The notes under the pieces: model-generated | The model's input: only the letters and a program-made list of their open reading frames with translations | Told to the model about the DNA's origin: nothing | The model's database searches: none | NCBI GenBank assembly: GCA_964481655.1 | Contig: CAYZVO010000011.1 | Coordinates: forward strand, 11,254-75,253 | Direction of reading: 5' to 3' | Source of the DNA: CALDOK01 sp964481655 | GTDB lineage: Bacteria > Myxococcota_A > UBA796 > JAFGLY01 | DNA length: 64,000 nt | Shown: piece by piece, positions 8,804-16,884 of the stretch | Layout of the letters: each line of letters starts with the position of its first letter | How positions within the stretch are numbered: position 1 is the stretch's first letter | Position numbers and translations under genes: made by a program

Positions 8804-10165
8804 TCAGGCCCGGATGCCAGGTCGCAGCCAGCCGGGCGCCATGCGCGCTTCGTCGCCCGGCCGCAGGATCTGCCGGCCGTGGGGGTAGCGCCGAGGGGTG
8901 GCCGCGGGGGGCTGCAGGTTGCACACGTGTGTCGCATCGGCGGGAGGCGCGTCCACCTCGAGGGGCTCGAGCACTCCGAAGTAGGCCTCGAGGGCGAACC
9001 ACGAGCCCGAAGGGCCCTCGAACCCCGCCAGGTCCGCGTGCTCCAGCTCGGCACGATCCCGGTGGATGGAGACGTGCAGGCCCAGGGGCTCGCCGGGGCC
9101 ACGGTCCCAGTGCAGGGTGCCATCGGGTGTCCGGACCAGGCGGACCACCCCTTTGTGGATCATGTCGTGGTGCGCCCAGCAGACCGTGACCAGGTTGTCG
9201 GGGCTGTGGTCGCCCCCATCGCTCCGGAAGCGGATGTGGTGCAGCGCCACGTGCTGGCGACAGCGACAGCCGGGGACCTGGCAGCGGCCGCCATCCCGGA
9301 TGAGCACCGCCCGGCGGGTGGCTGGAGGGATGGTGCGAGTGAGGTGGCCGGGCGTGCCCGCGCTGTCGTCCCCGGCGACGAGCTCGGCGTCGCTCATCAC
9401 GGCGCGCTCATCGTGCGCCTCGAGCTGAATGCGACCCGCCCGGGACTCCACCCACATGCGCTCGCAGCTGGGGCAGCGGTGGGCGATGACCCGGGCGGGG
9501 ACCGGCACCGCGTGACACACGTGTGCTGCGGAGTCCTCCTCCGATGCATCGGCGGGCTCGGCCAGCACCCGATCGGCCATGGCCAGCAGGCACTGGCTCA
9601 GGCTCATGTCCACGTCGCCCAGGTCGTGGCGGAGCTGGGCCACGGCCTGCATCAGGCGCTCGAAGTGCAGGGGGTCGAGCCGCAGCTTCGCCCACACGAA
9701 GTTCAGGTCCTCCCAGTCATCGTCCGGCTCCGGGGGGACGTCGCCCTTGGCCGCCCGGGCCACCAGGCCCTCGAGCTCGCGGTTGCTGACCGCCAGGGCC
9801 CGCTCGACCCAGGCCTGGGCGGTGTCGGCGGTGATCACCGGCAGCAGGGTGCGGGCCTTGGTCCAGCCGAGAGCTCCGCTGCAGAGCGCGTCGTCCAGGG
9901 CGGGGAGTTTCGGCAGCTTGCGACCGAGCTGCGCGAGCTGCCGGACCTTGGAGGGGGAGAAACCGAAGGCCTGCTCGCCGTACTCCACCAGGCCAGCGTA
10001 GCCGAGCTGGCGGTAGAGCTTGTCGGTGTGCATCCTGGCGAAGCCGAGGGCCAGCTCGCGCATGGAACGGCGCTCGAGCTGCACGAGCTGCTGGATATGG
10101 CGGTGGAGGGACCGGGCGATGGTGGTGTCATCGGAGGGAGGACGCGGGGCGCAGCTGTCGCACAT
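8804..10165 (-). CDS. HNH endonuclease
   Basis: 453 residues from ATG 10165 (GGAG 5 bases upstream; earlier in-frame starts have no ribosome site). The N-terminal 200 residues are a helical region resembling the DUF222-like part of similar HNH proteins ('YGEQAFGFSPSKVRQLAQLG', 'GWTKARTLLP'). A CxxC pair ('CPSCERMW') lies mid-protein. The HNH domain follows at about 295-350: 'RRAVLIRDGGRCQVPGC', 'LHHIRF', 'NLVTVCWAHHDMIH', with Zn-binding Cys and the His pair intact. It is probably a metal-dependent DNA nuclease; such genes are abundant in high-GC genomes and sometimes associated with mobile DNA. It is coupled to the methyltransferase downstream. Confidence 0.88.
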   Translation of the reverse strand: MCDSCAPRPPSDDTTIARSLHRHIQQLVQLERRSMRELALGFARMHTDKLYRQLGYAGLVEYGEQAFGFSPSKVRQLAQLGRKLPKLPALDDALCSGALGWTKARTLLPVITADTAQAWVERALAVSNRELEGLVARAAKGDVPPEPDDDWEDLNFVWAKLRLDPLHFERLMQAVAQLRHDLGDVDMSLSQCLLAMADRVLAEPADASEEDSAAHVCHAVPVPARVIAHRCPSCERMWVESRAGRIQLEAHDERAVMSDAELVAGDDSAGTPGHLTRTIPPATRRAVLIRDGGRCQVPGCRCRQHVALHHIRFRSDGGDHSPDNLVTVCWAHHDMIHKGVVRLVRTPDGTLHWDRGPGEPLGLHVSIHRDRAELEHADLAGFEGPSGSWFALEAYFGVLEPLEVDAPPADATHVCNLQPPAATPRRYPHGRQILRPGDEARMAPGWLRPGIRA

Positions 10166-10289
10166 GGGGGCTCCGGGGAGGTCCATTGGATGGGGAGGCA
10201 ACGGGGCCTCTTCGATGTCGACAACCTAACCCACGACCCTGGGTTTCACAGCGTTTCACGCCCACTACCGGACATGTTCCGTCCGCCGA

Positions 10290-11558
10290 TCAGATCACCC
10301 CCGGCACCTCCACCGGGTCCACCTCGTTGCTGTCGGCGTAGCCGAACAGCCAGTCCAGGGAGAAGCCTGTGAAGGCCCGCTGGGGCACCGGGATCTCGCC
10401 GGCGGCGACGTAGATCTGGCCGCTGCTGGGCAGCATCACCAGGGCCTGGATGGCGCCGTTGTTGGCGATGGTGTCACCACCGTCGAAGAGCTTCGGACCG
10501 TAGCTGTAGCCGCTGGTGGCGTTGGTGGTGTCCCGCAGCACGCCCACGGCCGCCTCGAGGTCCACACCCCCGTAGATGCCGTCCTGGCCGGCAGGTTCGA
10601 GCAACTGCTCCAGCCGGGAGAACCGCGCGGCGGAGCTGGTGCTGGGGGTGTTGTGTACCGCCGCGGTGCTGTCCTCGACGAAGTGGTTGGTGGCCAAAAT
10701 CAAGCCATCGTCATCCATGGACCGCACCGCCTGGGCCCCCACCGCCAGCTCGAGCACCCGGGCGTCCCCCTCGTCACCGTCGGCGAAGACGATGGTGGTG
10801 GCCGAGGCGTGATCCTCGCCGAGCACGAAGCTCTCCACCTCGTCCAGCGTGCCGAAGCTCTGCAGGGCGTAGCGGGCCATCTGGGTGTGAGCCGGCCCGA
10901 CGGTGCCGACGGCCTCGAGGCCGTGGGCCTCGTTGGAGGCGAAGGACAGGCCCAAGGCGTTCATGCCGTTGTAGGGGCTGACGTTGCCGGGGAAGCCGAA
11001 GGCCACCCAGGACACGCCGTCGTCGGGGTGGCGCACGATGAGGGTGGGGTTGTCCACCATGAAGGTCACCTCGGCCCAGTCCAGGTTGCGGCCGTGAACC
11101 AGGCCCCCATCGGCGGAGGCCGGGCCGCTGGCCACGAACTGGGAGCAGCCCCACTCCTGGTTGACCTTCTCCATGACGATGTCGCCGTAGGCCAGCAGCA
11201 GGCAGCGGTTCATGGACCACTCGTCCTCGTCGCCGTAGGCATCGACCATGCCCTGGCACTCCTCGACGACGTCCGGGTAGGACTGGCTCTCGGCCTGCTC
11301 GATGAGCCCGTACATGGCGGCCACGCCTTCGAGCAGCACCAGCTCGGAGTCGTCGATCCACTCGGCGCCCTCTTCCAGTTGATCCCGCAGCAGCTCCCCG
11401 TGGGACCAGCCCATTTCATAGGGCGTGCCGGCGACCCGCAGGATGGTGACCTCACCGACCTGCTCGACGCTGGGCTCGAACGGGGTCTCGGCGCTGTCCT
11501 CAGGGGCGGGGCAGGCGGTGAGCAGGAGCGGGAGGAGGGTGGTGCTTCGGGGCGTCAT
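10290..11558 (-). CDS. C45-like Ntn-hydrolase lipoprotein
   Basis: 422 residues. Lipobox 'LLTAC' with lipid Cys16, so it is exported and membrane-anchored. The body resembles peptidase C45 / acyl-CoA:6-aminopenicillanic acid acyltransferases and related choloylglycine-type Ntn hydrolases: 'GTPYEMGWSHGELL', then 'EWGCSQFVASG' with likely autoprocessed nucleophile C138, then 'LVHGRNLDW'. Members cleave or transfer acyl groups on amide bonds. It is last of a seven-gene operon; its ATG shares bases with the preceding stop (ATGA). Substrate unknown. Confidence 0.78.
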   Translation of the reverse strand: MTPRSTTLLPLLLTACPAPEDSAETPFEPSVEQVGEVTILRVAGTPYEMGWSHGELLRDQLEEGAEWIDDSELVLLEGVAAMYGLIEQAESQSYPDVVEECQGMVDAYGDEDEWSMNRCLLLAYGDIVMEKVNQEWGCSQFVASGPASADGGLVHGRNLDWAEVTFMVDNPTLIVRHPDDGVSWVAFGFPGNVSPYNGMNALGLSFASNEAHGLEAVGTVGPAHTQMARYALQSFGTLDEVESFVLGEDHASATTIVFADGDEGDARVLELAVGAQAVRSMDDDGLILATNHFVEDSTAAVHNTPSTSSAARFSRLEQLLEPAGQDGIYGGVDLEAAVGVLRDTTNATSGYSYGPKLFDGGDTIANNGAIQALVMLPSSGQIYVAAGEIPVPQRAFTGFSLDWLFGYADSNEVDPVEVPGVI

Positions 11559-12571
11559 ACGCCCACGCTACCCCGCCGCTGCGGCCCCCCGTGCGCCTGC
11601 GGCCACGGACTGTCAGCGGGACCACCCGCCCCGCCATCGAAGCAGTACAGCTGGTAGTTCCAGCAGGACACGATCACCCGGCCATCCGGCGTGAGCAGCG
11701 GCGCCGCCCGCAGATCGCGGCCGCAGCGCTCCTTCCAGAGGATCTCGCCGTTCTCCACTGACAGGGCGTAGAGGCGCTTGTCGGCGCAGCCGGCGAACAG
11801 CACGCCCCCTGACGCCACGGCTGGCGTGCCGTAGATCCCGTCGGGCAGGGTGCGCTTCCAGATGCGCTCGCCCGCGGCCGAGACCGCGGCGATCTCGCCT
11901 CCACGACCCGCGACGAACACGCGCCCGTCGGCGCCGATGCTGGGCCCCGCGTAGATCTGGGAGCCCAGCCCAAAGCGCCAGAGGATCTCCCCGCCGCGCA
12001 CCGCCAGCAGCTCGCCGCTCCAGCTGCCGATGTAGACGGTGCGGTCCGCGGCCACGGCCGGCGGCGCCACCACGGTGTCGGCCTGCAGATCCACCCGCCA
12101 GCCCTCGGTGCTGATGAGCTCGTGGGAGGCGGTGTAGATGGTGTCGGCCCAGGCCACCGGCGATGAGGCCAGCAGATCCGCCAGCACGTGGCGCTCGAGC
12201 AGCTCGCCCTGCACCGACAGGCGGCTGAGGGCGCCGCCGTCGTCGCCGACCCAGATGGCGCCACTGCGATCGACGCAGGGGGTGGTCATCACCGGCGCGC
12301 CGGCGTCGTGGCGCCAGGGGACATCGCCGTCCATGTCCACGGCGTACAGGTGGCCGTCGTAGGAGCCGAACAGCACCAGGCCGTCGGGATGAACGCAGGG
12401 GCCCGCCTCGATGGCGCCCTTCGCGTCCACCCGCCACAGGGCCTCACCCTCGGCCGACACACAGTGCAGCCGCCCCGTCCGCGAGCCCACGAAGATCTGC
12501 CCGCCAGGCCCCAGGGCCGGGGCCGAGCCGAGCATAGCGCCGGCGTCGTAGCTCCACAGCTTGCGGCTCAC
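11555..12571 (-). CDS. PQQ-repeat beta-propeller protein (no signal peptide)
   Basis: 338 residues from a GTG overlapping the upstream stop (GTGA). Seven to eight repeats of the form 'G-x-hFVGSxxGxLxxxxxxGExxW' are visible ('IFVGSRTGRLHCV', 'LVLFGSYDGHLYAV', 'VYIGSWSGELLAV', 'RVFVAGRGGEIAAV', 'GVLFAGCADKRLYAL'). It is a tandem paralogue of the next gene but begins directly with a blade and has no export signal, so it may act in the cytoplasm, or be co-exported. No enzymatic residues are seen. Confidence 0.82.
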   Translation of the reverse strand: MSRKLWSYDAGAMLGSAPALGPGGQIFVGSRTGRLHCVSAEGEALWRVDAKGAIEAGPCVHPDGLVLFGSYDGHLYAVDMDGDVPWRHDAGAPVMTTPCVDRSGAIWVGDDGGALSRLSVQGELLERHVLADLLASSPVAWADTIYTASHELISTEGWRVDLQADTVVAPPAVAADRTVYIGSWSGELLAVRGGEILWRFGLGSQIYAGPSIGADGRVFVAGRGGEIAAVSAAGERIWKRTLPDGIYGTPAVASGGVLFAGCADKRLYALSVENGEILWKERCGRDLRAAPLLTPDGRVIVSCWNYQLYCFDGGAGGPADSPWPQAHGGPQRRGSVGV

Positions 12572-13764
12572 GGGGCGTCCTCCAGGCAGTAGACGGTCCC
12601 GTCGCGCACGCCGATGACGATGCGCCCAGCCGCGATGCAGGCCGAGGAGACGATGTAGGTGCCGCTGTGGGGCCGGGTCCAGAGGGGCGCGCCGTCTTCG
12701 GCCTCCAGGCAGTGCAGCACGCCGTCCCAGTCGCCGATGACCACGCAGCCGTCCACCACCGTAGGGGAGGCCCAGGTCCCCGCGCCCATGGACCGGCGCC
12801 AGACCACGGCGCCGTCGCGGAGGTTCAGGCAGTGCATCAGGCCGGCGTCGTCGCCGATGTACACCCGGCCGTCCACCACCGCCGGCGTGCCCCAGATGCC
12901 CGCCGCGGCCCGGAAGCGCCAGAAGCGGGCCCCCGTCGCGGGATCCAGGCAGTACAGGAAGCCGTTCTCGCAGCCCACCAGGAGCATGCTCCCGACGATC
13001 ACGGGGCTCGAGTCGGTGTCGTCGCCGGTGATGAAGCTCCAGATGGGCTCACCGCTGGCGGCGTCCAGGCAGTGCAGCTTCCCGTCGTAGGAGCCGATGA
13101 ACACCCGCCCGTCCACCACCGCCGGGGAGCTCTCGATGGAGCCGCCGGTGGGGGAACGCCAGATGACACCGCCGTCGCGATCGATGCAGTAGACGTGGGT
13201 GTCCTCGGCCCCGAACCAGGCCCGATCGCCGATGGCCACCGGGGTGGAGTCCACGTCCTTGCCGCCGCAGGCCAGGCTCCACAGCGGGCTCCCATCGGCG
13301 GCGGAGACGGCGTGCAGGTGGTTGTCCCGGCTGCCGAACAGCACCCGGTCGTCCCAGATGCAGATGGAGCTCTTGATGCTGTCGGCCACCCGAGCCTGCC
13401 AGATCCCCTCGCCGGAGTCGAAGTCGCGGCAGTAGCAGACGCCATCCAGCCCGGGCACATAGACCCGGCCACCAGCCACCGCGGCCTGGCCGCTCCAGCC
13501 GGTGCCCTTCCAGGTGCGTTTGCCCCAGGACAGGGTCTCCACGTGGGTGCCGGTGGTGAAACTCCAGCGCACCACAGGTTGGCGGGGCACAGGTCCGAAG
13601 CCCTGCAGGCTGCGGGTGGCGTCACCGCGGAAGGTGGTGAGGGCCGGCAGTGGATCCGGCGCCACCTGCTGTGCCCGCGCGCTCCGGGGGCGCAGGGGAA
13701 TCCCCGCCAGGGCCAACCAGGCCGCGCTGGCGCCCAGCCGCACACAGAAATCCCGGCGCTGCAT
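12568..13764 (-). CDS. Tat-exported PQQ-repeat beta-propeller protein
   Basis: 398 residues. The start ATG 13764 shares a base with the upstream stop (TGATG). It opens with a twin-arginine signal, 'QRRDFCVRLG', a hydrophobic stretch and 'RSARAQ', so it should be exported folded. The rest is an eight-bladed PQQ_2-like propeller with the blade motif 'W-x-x-xxxxI-x-SSPAVVDGRVFIGSxDG' ('VFIGSYDGKLHCLD', 'LLVGCENGFLYCLD', 'VYIGDDAGLMHCLN', 'VVIGDWDGVLHCLE'). Each blade ends with a Cys ('YCLD', 'HCLN'), a regular array that is unusual and could bind metal. Sits directly between an M23 lipoprotein and its own paralogue. Confidence 0.85.
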   Translation of the reverse strand: MQRRDFCVRLGASAAWLALAGIPLRPRSARAQQVAPDPLPALTTFRGDATRSLQGFGPVPRQPVVRWSFTTGTHVETLSWGKRTWKGTGWSGQAAVAGGRVYVPGLDGVCYCRDFDSGEGIWQARVADSIKSSICIWDDRVLFGSRDNHLHAVSAADGSPLWSLACGGKDVDSTPVAIGDRAWFGAEDTHVYCIDRDGGVIWRSPTGGSIESSPAVVDGRVFIGSYDGKLHCLDAASGEPIWSFITGDDTDSSPVIVGSMLLVGCENGFLYCLDPATGARFWRFRAAAGIWGTPAVVDGRVYIGDDAGLMHCLNLRDGAVVWRRSMGAGTWASPTVVDGCVVIGDWDGVLHCLEAEDGAPLWTRPHSGTYIVSSACIAAGRIVIGVRDGTVYCLEDAP

Positions 13765-14261
13765 CAGCGGTCCCGCCGCCGGATCAGGGCCTGGCTCTCG
13801 AGCCAGGGCAGCGGGTCCACGGCCACCCCGTCGATCACCAGCTCGAAGTGCAGGTGGGGGCCCACAGCCCTGGCATTGCCCGAGCGACCGAGCTTGCCCA
13901 CGCGGCGCCCACCGCGCACCTGCTCGCCCTCCTTCACTGTGACCCGTGCCATGTGCAGGTAGCGGGTGACGCTGCCGTCGGCGTGCTCGAGCTCGACCCA
14001 CTTGCCCGCGGTCTCGTGGCGCCCGCGCCCGACCACCTCGCCGCTGGCGGCGGCCCAGACCCGGACCCCTTGCTCGGCGGCGATGTCGATGCCCTTGTGG
14101 GGTCCGTGGGGGCGGTGGTCGCCGAAGACGGACCACAGCCGCTCGGCCCGGGGCACGATCACCTGCATGGCCGCCATGTGGGGCTCGTCGCTGGGAAGGC
14201 GCTTGGCCGCGCAGCCCGCCAGCAGCAGGACCGCGGCGACGATGGCCGGGGCCCGGCTCAC
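13764..14261 (-). CDS. small M23-family lipoprotein
   Basis: 165 residues, GTG start overlapping the upstream stop (GTGA). Lipobox 'LLAGC' (Cys17). Nearly the whole protein is the M23 domain: H55 and D59 ('HKGIDI'), 'YLHMA' (H103), and 'GPHLHFE' with H136 and H138. It is compact for the family, without a coiled-coil region of the EnvC type. It follows the amidase gene directly; in other bacteria LytM proteins activate amidases, so activation of the neighbouring amidase is a reasonable alternative to direct endopeptidase activity. Confidence 0.88.
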   Translation of the reverse strand: MSRAPAIVAAVLLLAGCAAKRLPSDEPHMAAMQVIVPRAERLWSVFGDHRPHGPHKGIDIAAEQGVRVWAAASGEVVGRGRHETAGKWVELEHADGSVTRYLHMARVTVKEGEQVRGGRRVGKLGRSGNARAVGPHLHFELVIDGVAVDPLPWLESQALIRRRDR

Positions 14262-15484
14262 GGGCCGTCCTCGGCCACGGCCAGGTAGCGGGCCACGCCG
14301 TCGACGATGGCGGCGCTCAGGACGTTCTGGAAGGCAGGGGTCCGCAGCCGCAGCTCGTCCTCGGGGTTGGTGACGAAGCTGGCCTCGAAGAGGATCGAGG
14401 GCATGCGCGGGGAGACGAGCACGTAGAACATGGCGGTCTGCACGCCGAGATCCCGCACCCGCTCGGCGCCGTAGACACCGGTGACCCGGTCGATGACGCT
14501 GGTGTGCACCTCGAGGGCCAGGCGCCGCGACAGGGCGCTGTTGCCGGAGATGACCAGCTCACCCATCACCGCCTCGGTGGCGTCGGCGTGGGTGGTGGTG
14601 CCTCCCTCGCGCAGCAGCGCGGCGTTCTCCCGGGCGGCGACCGCCGCGGCCGCCGCGTCGCTGGCCACGTCCAGGTAGAAGGTGGTGATCCCGTGGACCG
14701 TCGAGGACGTCGAGGCGTTGGCGTGGATGGACAGGAAGAGGTCGGCGTCCTGGGCGTTGGCCAGGGCGGCGCGCCCCCGCAGGGGGATGAAGGTGTCGTC
14801 GGCGCGGGTGTAGATGACCTCGGCGTCCAGCTGACGCTCGAGGCCCGTGCCCACCTTGCGGGCCAGGGACATCACGATGTCGGACTCGTGGGTGCCGGAG
14901 TAGCCCACCGCGCCCGGGTCATGGCCGCCGTGACCGGCGTCCACCACGATGCGGGGCCGATCCCGGGGGGAGCGGGCTCCGGTGGAGGTGGAGAGCACGC
15001 CCTTCATCCAGGACGCCAGGGCGTCGGCTTCGGGCAGGCTGTCATCCTCGGGGGCGCCGGGTACCCGCAGATCGAGCAGCAGCCCCCGGCCCTCGAGCAC
15101 CGAGCTGCTGGCGTCCCGGGCGCGGCGGGTCTCCACCGACACCTGCACGTCGGCCCCGATCTGGGACAGCACCAGGCGCTGCACCCCCGCGTTGTCCACC
15201 GGGATCTCCACGCCGCCGGGGACCTCCCGGTAGGCGACCCCCAGCTTGGGATCCAGGGTGGCGCCGGCGATGGTGAAGGTGGAGCGGGCCGCCGCCGAGC
15301 CCACGGGGGCCATGGATCGGGCCTGCACCTCGCCCAGATCCCCGTCGAGCAGGACCAGCACCCGGGCGTGCTCCTCGCCCAGGAACAGCAACACCTGCTC
15401 GAGCGCCGCCGCCTCGACCCGGCCCGGCCAGACGGCCAGCAGGCAGGCGATGAGGATCAGGAGCGGGCGCGGGAGCTGGGACAT
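14258..15484 (-). CDS. N-acetylmuramoyl-L-alanine amidase (Amidase_3)
   Basis: 408 residues from ATG 15484; a GTG at 15490 would overlap the upstream stop and is also possible. A signal peptide is followed by an AMIN-like beta region (about 30-150) and then the Zn amidase domain (about 180-405): 'VVDAGHGGHDPGA', 'LFLSIHANAS', and the catalytic Glu in 'ILFEASFVTNPED'. It cleaves the lactyl amide bond between N-acetylmuramic acid and L-Ala, in the periplasm, usually during cell separation. It is the third gene of the operon and abuts the small M23 lipoprotein, a potential activator. Confidence 0.92.
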   Translation of the reverse strand: MSQLPRPLLILIACLLAVWPGRVEAAALEQVLLFLGEEHARVLVLLDGDLGEVQARSMAPVGSAAARSTFTIAGATLDPKLGVAYREVPGGVEIPVDNAGVQRLVLSQIGADVQVSVETRRARDASSSVLEGRGLLLDLRVPGAPEDDSLPEADALASWMKGVLSTSTGARSPRDRPRIVVDAGHGGHDPGAVGYSGTHESDIVMSLARKVGTGLERQLDAEVIYTRADDTFIPLRGRAALANAQDADLFLSIHANASTSSTVHGITTFYLDVASDAAAAAVAARENAALLREGGTTTHADATEAVMGELVISGNSALSRRLALEVHTSVIDRVTGVYGAERVRDLGVQTAMFYVLVSPRMPSILFEASFVTNPEDELRLRTPAFQNVLSAAIVDGVARYLAVAEDGP

Positions 15485-15489
15485 GGGCA

Positions 15490-16884
15490 CTAGTGGATGT
15501 AGCCGAGGGCCTCGAGGCCCTCCAAGGTGAACTGATCGAGCTCGGAGGCCTCGGACTCGCCGTAGTCCAGCTCCTGCTCGAGCATCCGCCCGAAGACCAG
15601 CTCCATGCGGTCGATGAGCTCGGGGTGCTCGGGGGCCAGGTTGTTCAGCTCGGCGGGGTCATCGACCAGGTCGTAGATCTCGATGGTGCCCTCGCGCATG
15701 GGGTAGCCGCGGTAGATGCGGTTGCTGTCGCGGTGGCGGATGTACTTGTAGCGGTCGGTGACCACGCCCTCGAGCTGGCGGCCGATGTGCTCGAAGACCG
15801 CCGCGCCGTGGGTGCTGGCGTCGTCGCGGCCCTCGATCAGCGGGCGCAGGTCCTGGCCGCGGGTGCCCTCGGGGCTGGGCAGCTCCAGGTAGGACAGCAC
15901 CGTGGGCATCACGTCCACGATGGAGACCACATCCTCGTGCTGCAGCCCGCCGTCGCCCCCGGGCACCCGGATGATCAGGGGGATGCGCACGGTGGGCTCG
16001 AACAGGCCTGCGTGCACGAACCACAGCTCGTGCTCCCCCAGGGACTCGCCGTGGTCCGAGGTGAAGACGAAGATGGTGTTCTCCCACAACCCCAGCTCGC
16101 AGAGTTGGTCCATGATCTCACCCACGTGGTGGTCGATCCAGGTGACGGAGCCCTCGTAGGCGCCCACGACATACTCGGCGCTCTGGATGGGATCGAGCCA
16201 GTCGTGGAAGGGCTCGCTGTCCTGGTGATCCGCCGGGAACAGCCGCCACAGGGGCTTCAGCGGGGTGGGGCCCTCGGCCCCGGGGCCGCCCTCGAAGTAC
16301 AGATCGTCGTACTCGTCGGGGGCGTGGTAGGGCGTGTGGTTGTCGATGTAGTGGATCCACAGGAAGAAGGGGTCGTCTTCTTCGGGTTGGTCCGCCAGCC
16401 AGTCCAGCACCCACTGGTTGGTGCGCTCGGCCTTGCGGAAGCGGTCGCCACCGCGGATGAGCTCCACCCCCTGGGGGATGTTCGAGATCTCGTGGGTCAG
16501 CCAGGGCATGTTGATGTGGGCCGCCGTGCGCCAGCCCTCATCCTGGAGGATCTCGAACATGGTGGTGACCCGGCTGGGGATCCGGTGCCAGTTGTCCCAG
16601 ACCCGGTGGTCCCGGGCGTAGAGGGAGGAGAACAGGCTGGCGTGGGCCGGCAGGGTGGTGGTGATGCTGGTGTAGGCGCGGCTGAAGTTGGCGCCCTCTT
16701 CGGCCAGCTCGTTGAGCCGCGGGGTCATCACCCGGCTGTTGCCGTTGACCTCGAGCATGTCGCCCCGGAGGGTGTCCGCGGTGATGATCACCACGTTCCA
16801 GCGCTCGTCGGGCTCGTCGGCCTGGGCCGGCGGCGCCAGCGCCAGCGCGGCGAGGGCGATCAAGGGGGCACCGAAGGAGCTCAT
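15490..16884 (-). CDS. sulfatase-family hydrolase with Thr at the nucleophile position
   Basis: 464 residues, with a signal peptide (MSSFGAPLIALAALALA). Alkaline-phosphatase-superfamily sulfatase fold: 'VVIITADTLRGD' (metal Asp36), 'FVFTSDHGESLGEHELW' (metal DH), and 'EIYDLVDDPAELNNLA' near the end. The active-site motif of true sulfatases is C/S-x-P-x-R; here it reads T77-L-P-A-H81. No formylglycine can form, so a Thr nucleophile and phosphodiesterase or phospho-transfer chemistry is more likely than sulfate release. It is encoded in the same operon as the PHP-domain lipoprotein (TGATG overlap). Confidence 0.85.
   Translation of the reverse strand: MSSFGAPLIALAALALAPPAQADEPDERWNVVIITADTLRGDMLEVNGNSRVMTPRLNELAEEGANFSRAYTSITTTLPAHASLFSSLYARDHRVWDNWHRIPSRVTTMFEILQDEGWRTAAHINMPWLTHEISNIPQGVELIRGGDRFRKAERTNQWVLDWLADQPEEDDPFFLWIHYIDNHTPYHAPDEYDDLYFEGGPGAEGPTPLKPLWRLFPADHQDSEPFHDWLDPIQSAEYVVGAYEGSVTWIDHHVGEIMDQLCELGLWENTIFVFTSDHGESLGEHELWFVHAGLFEPTVRIPLIIRVPGGDGGLQHEDVVSIVDVMPTVLSYLELPSPEGTRGQDLRPLIEGRDDASTHGAAVFEHIGRQLEGVVTDRYKYIRHRDSNRIYRGYPMREGTIEIYDLVDDPAELNNLAPEHPELIDRMELVFGRMLEQELDYGESEASELDQFTLEGLEALGYIH

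Noticed and set aside
8122..10165. Restriction-modification system from the HNH plus methyltransferase pair
   Set aside because: The methyltransferase has no DNA-methylase catalytic motif; coupling alone does not justify the label.
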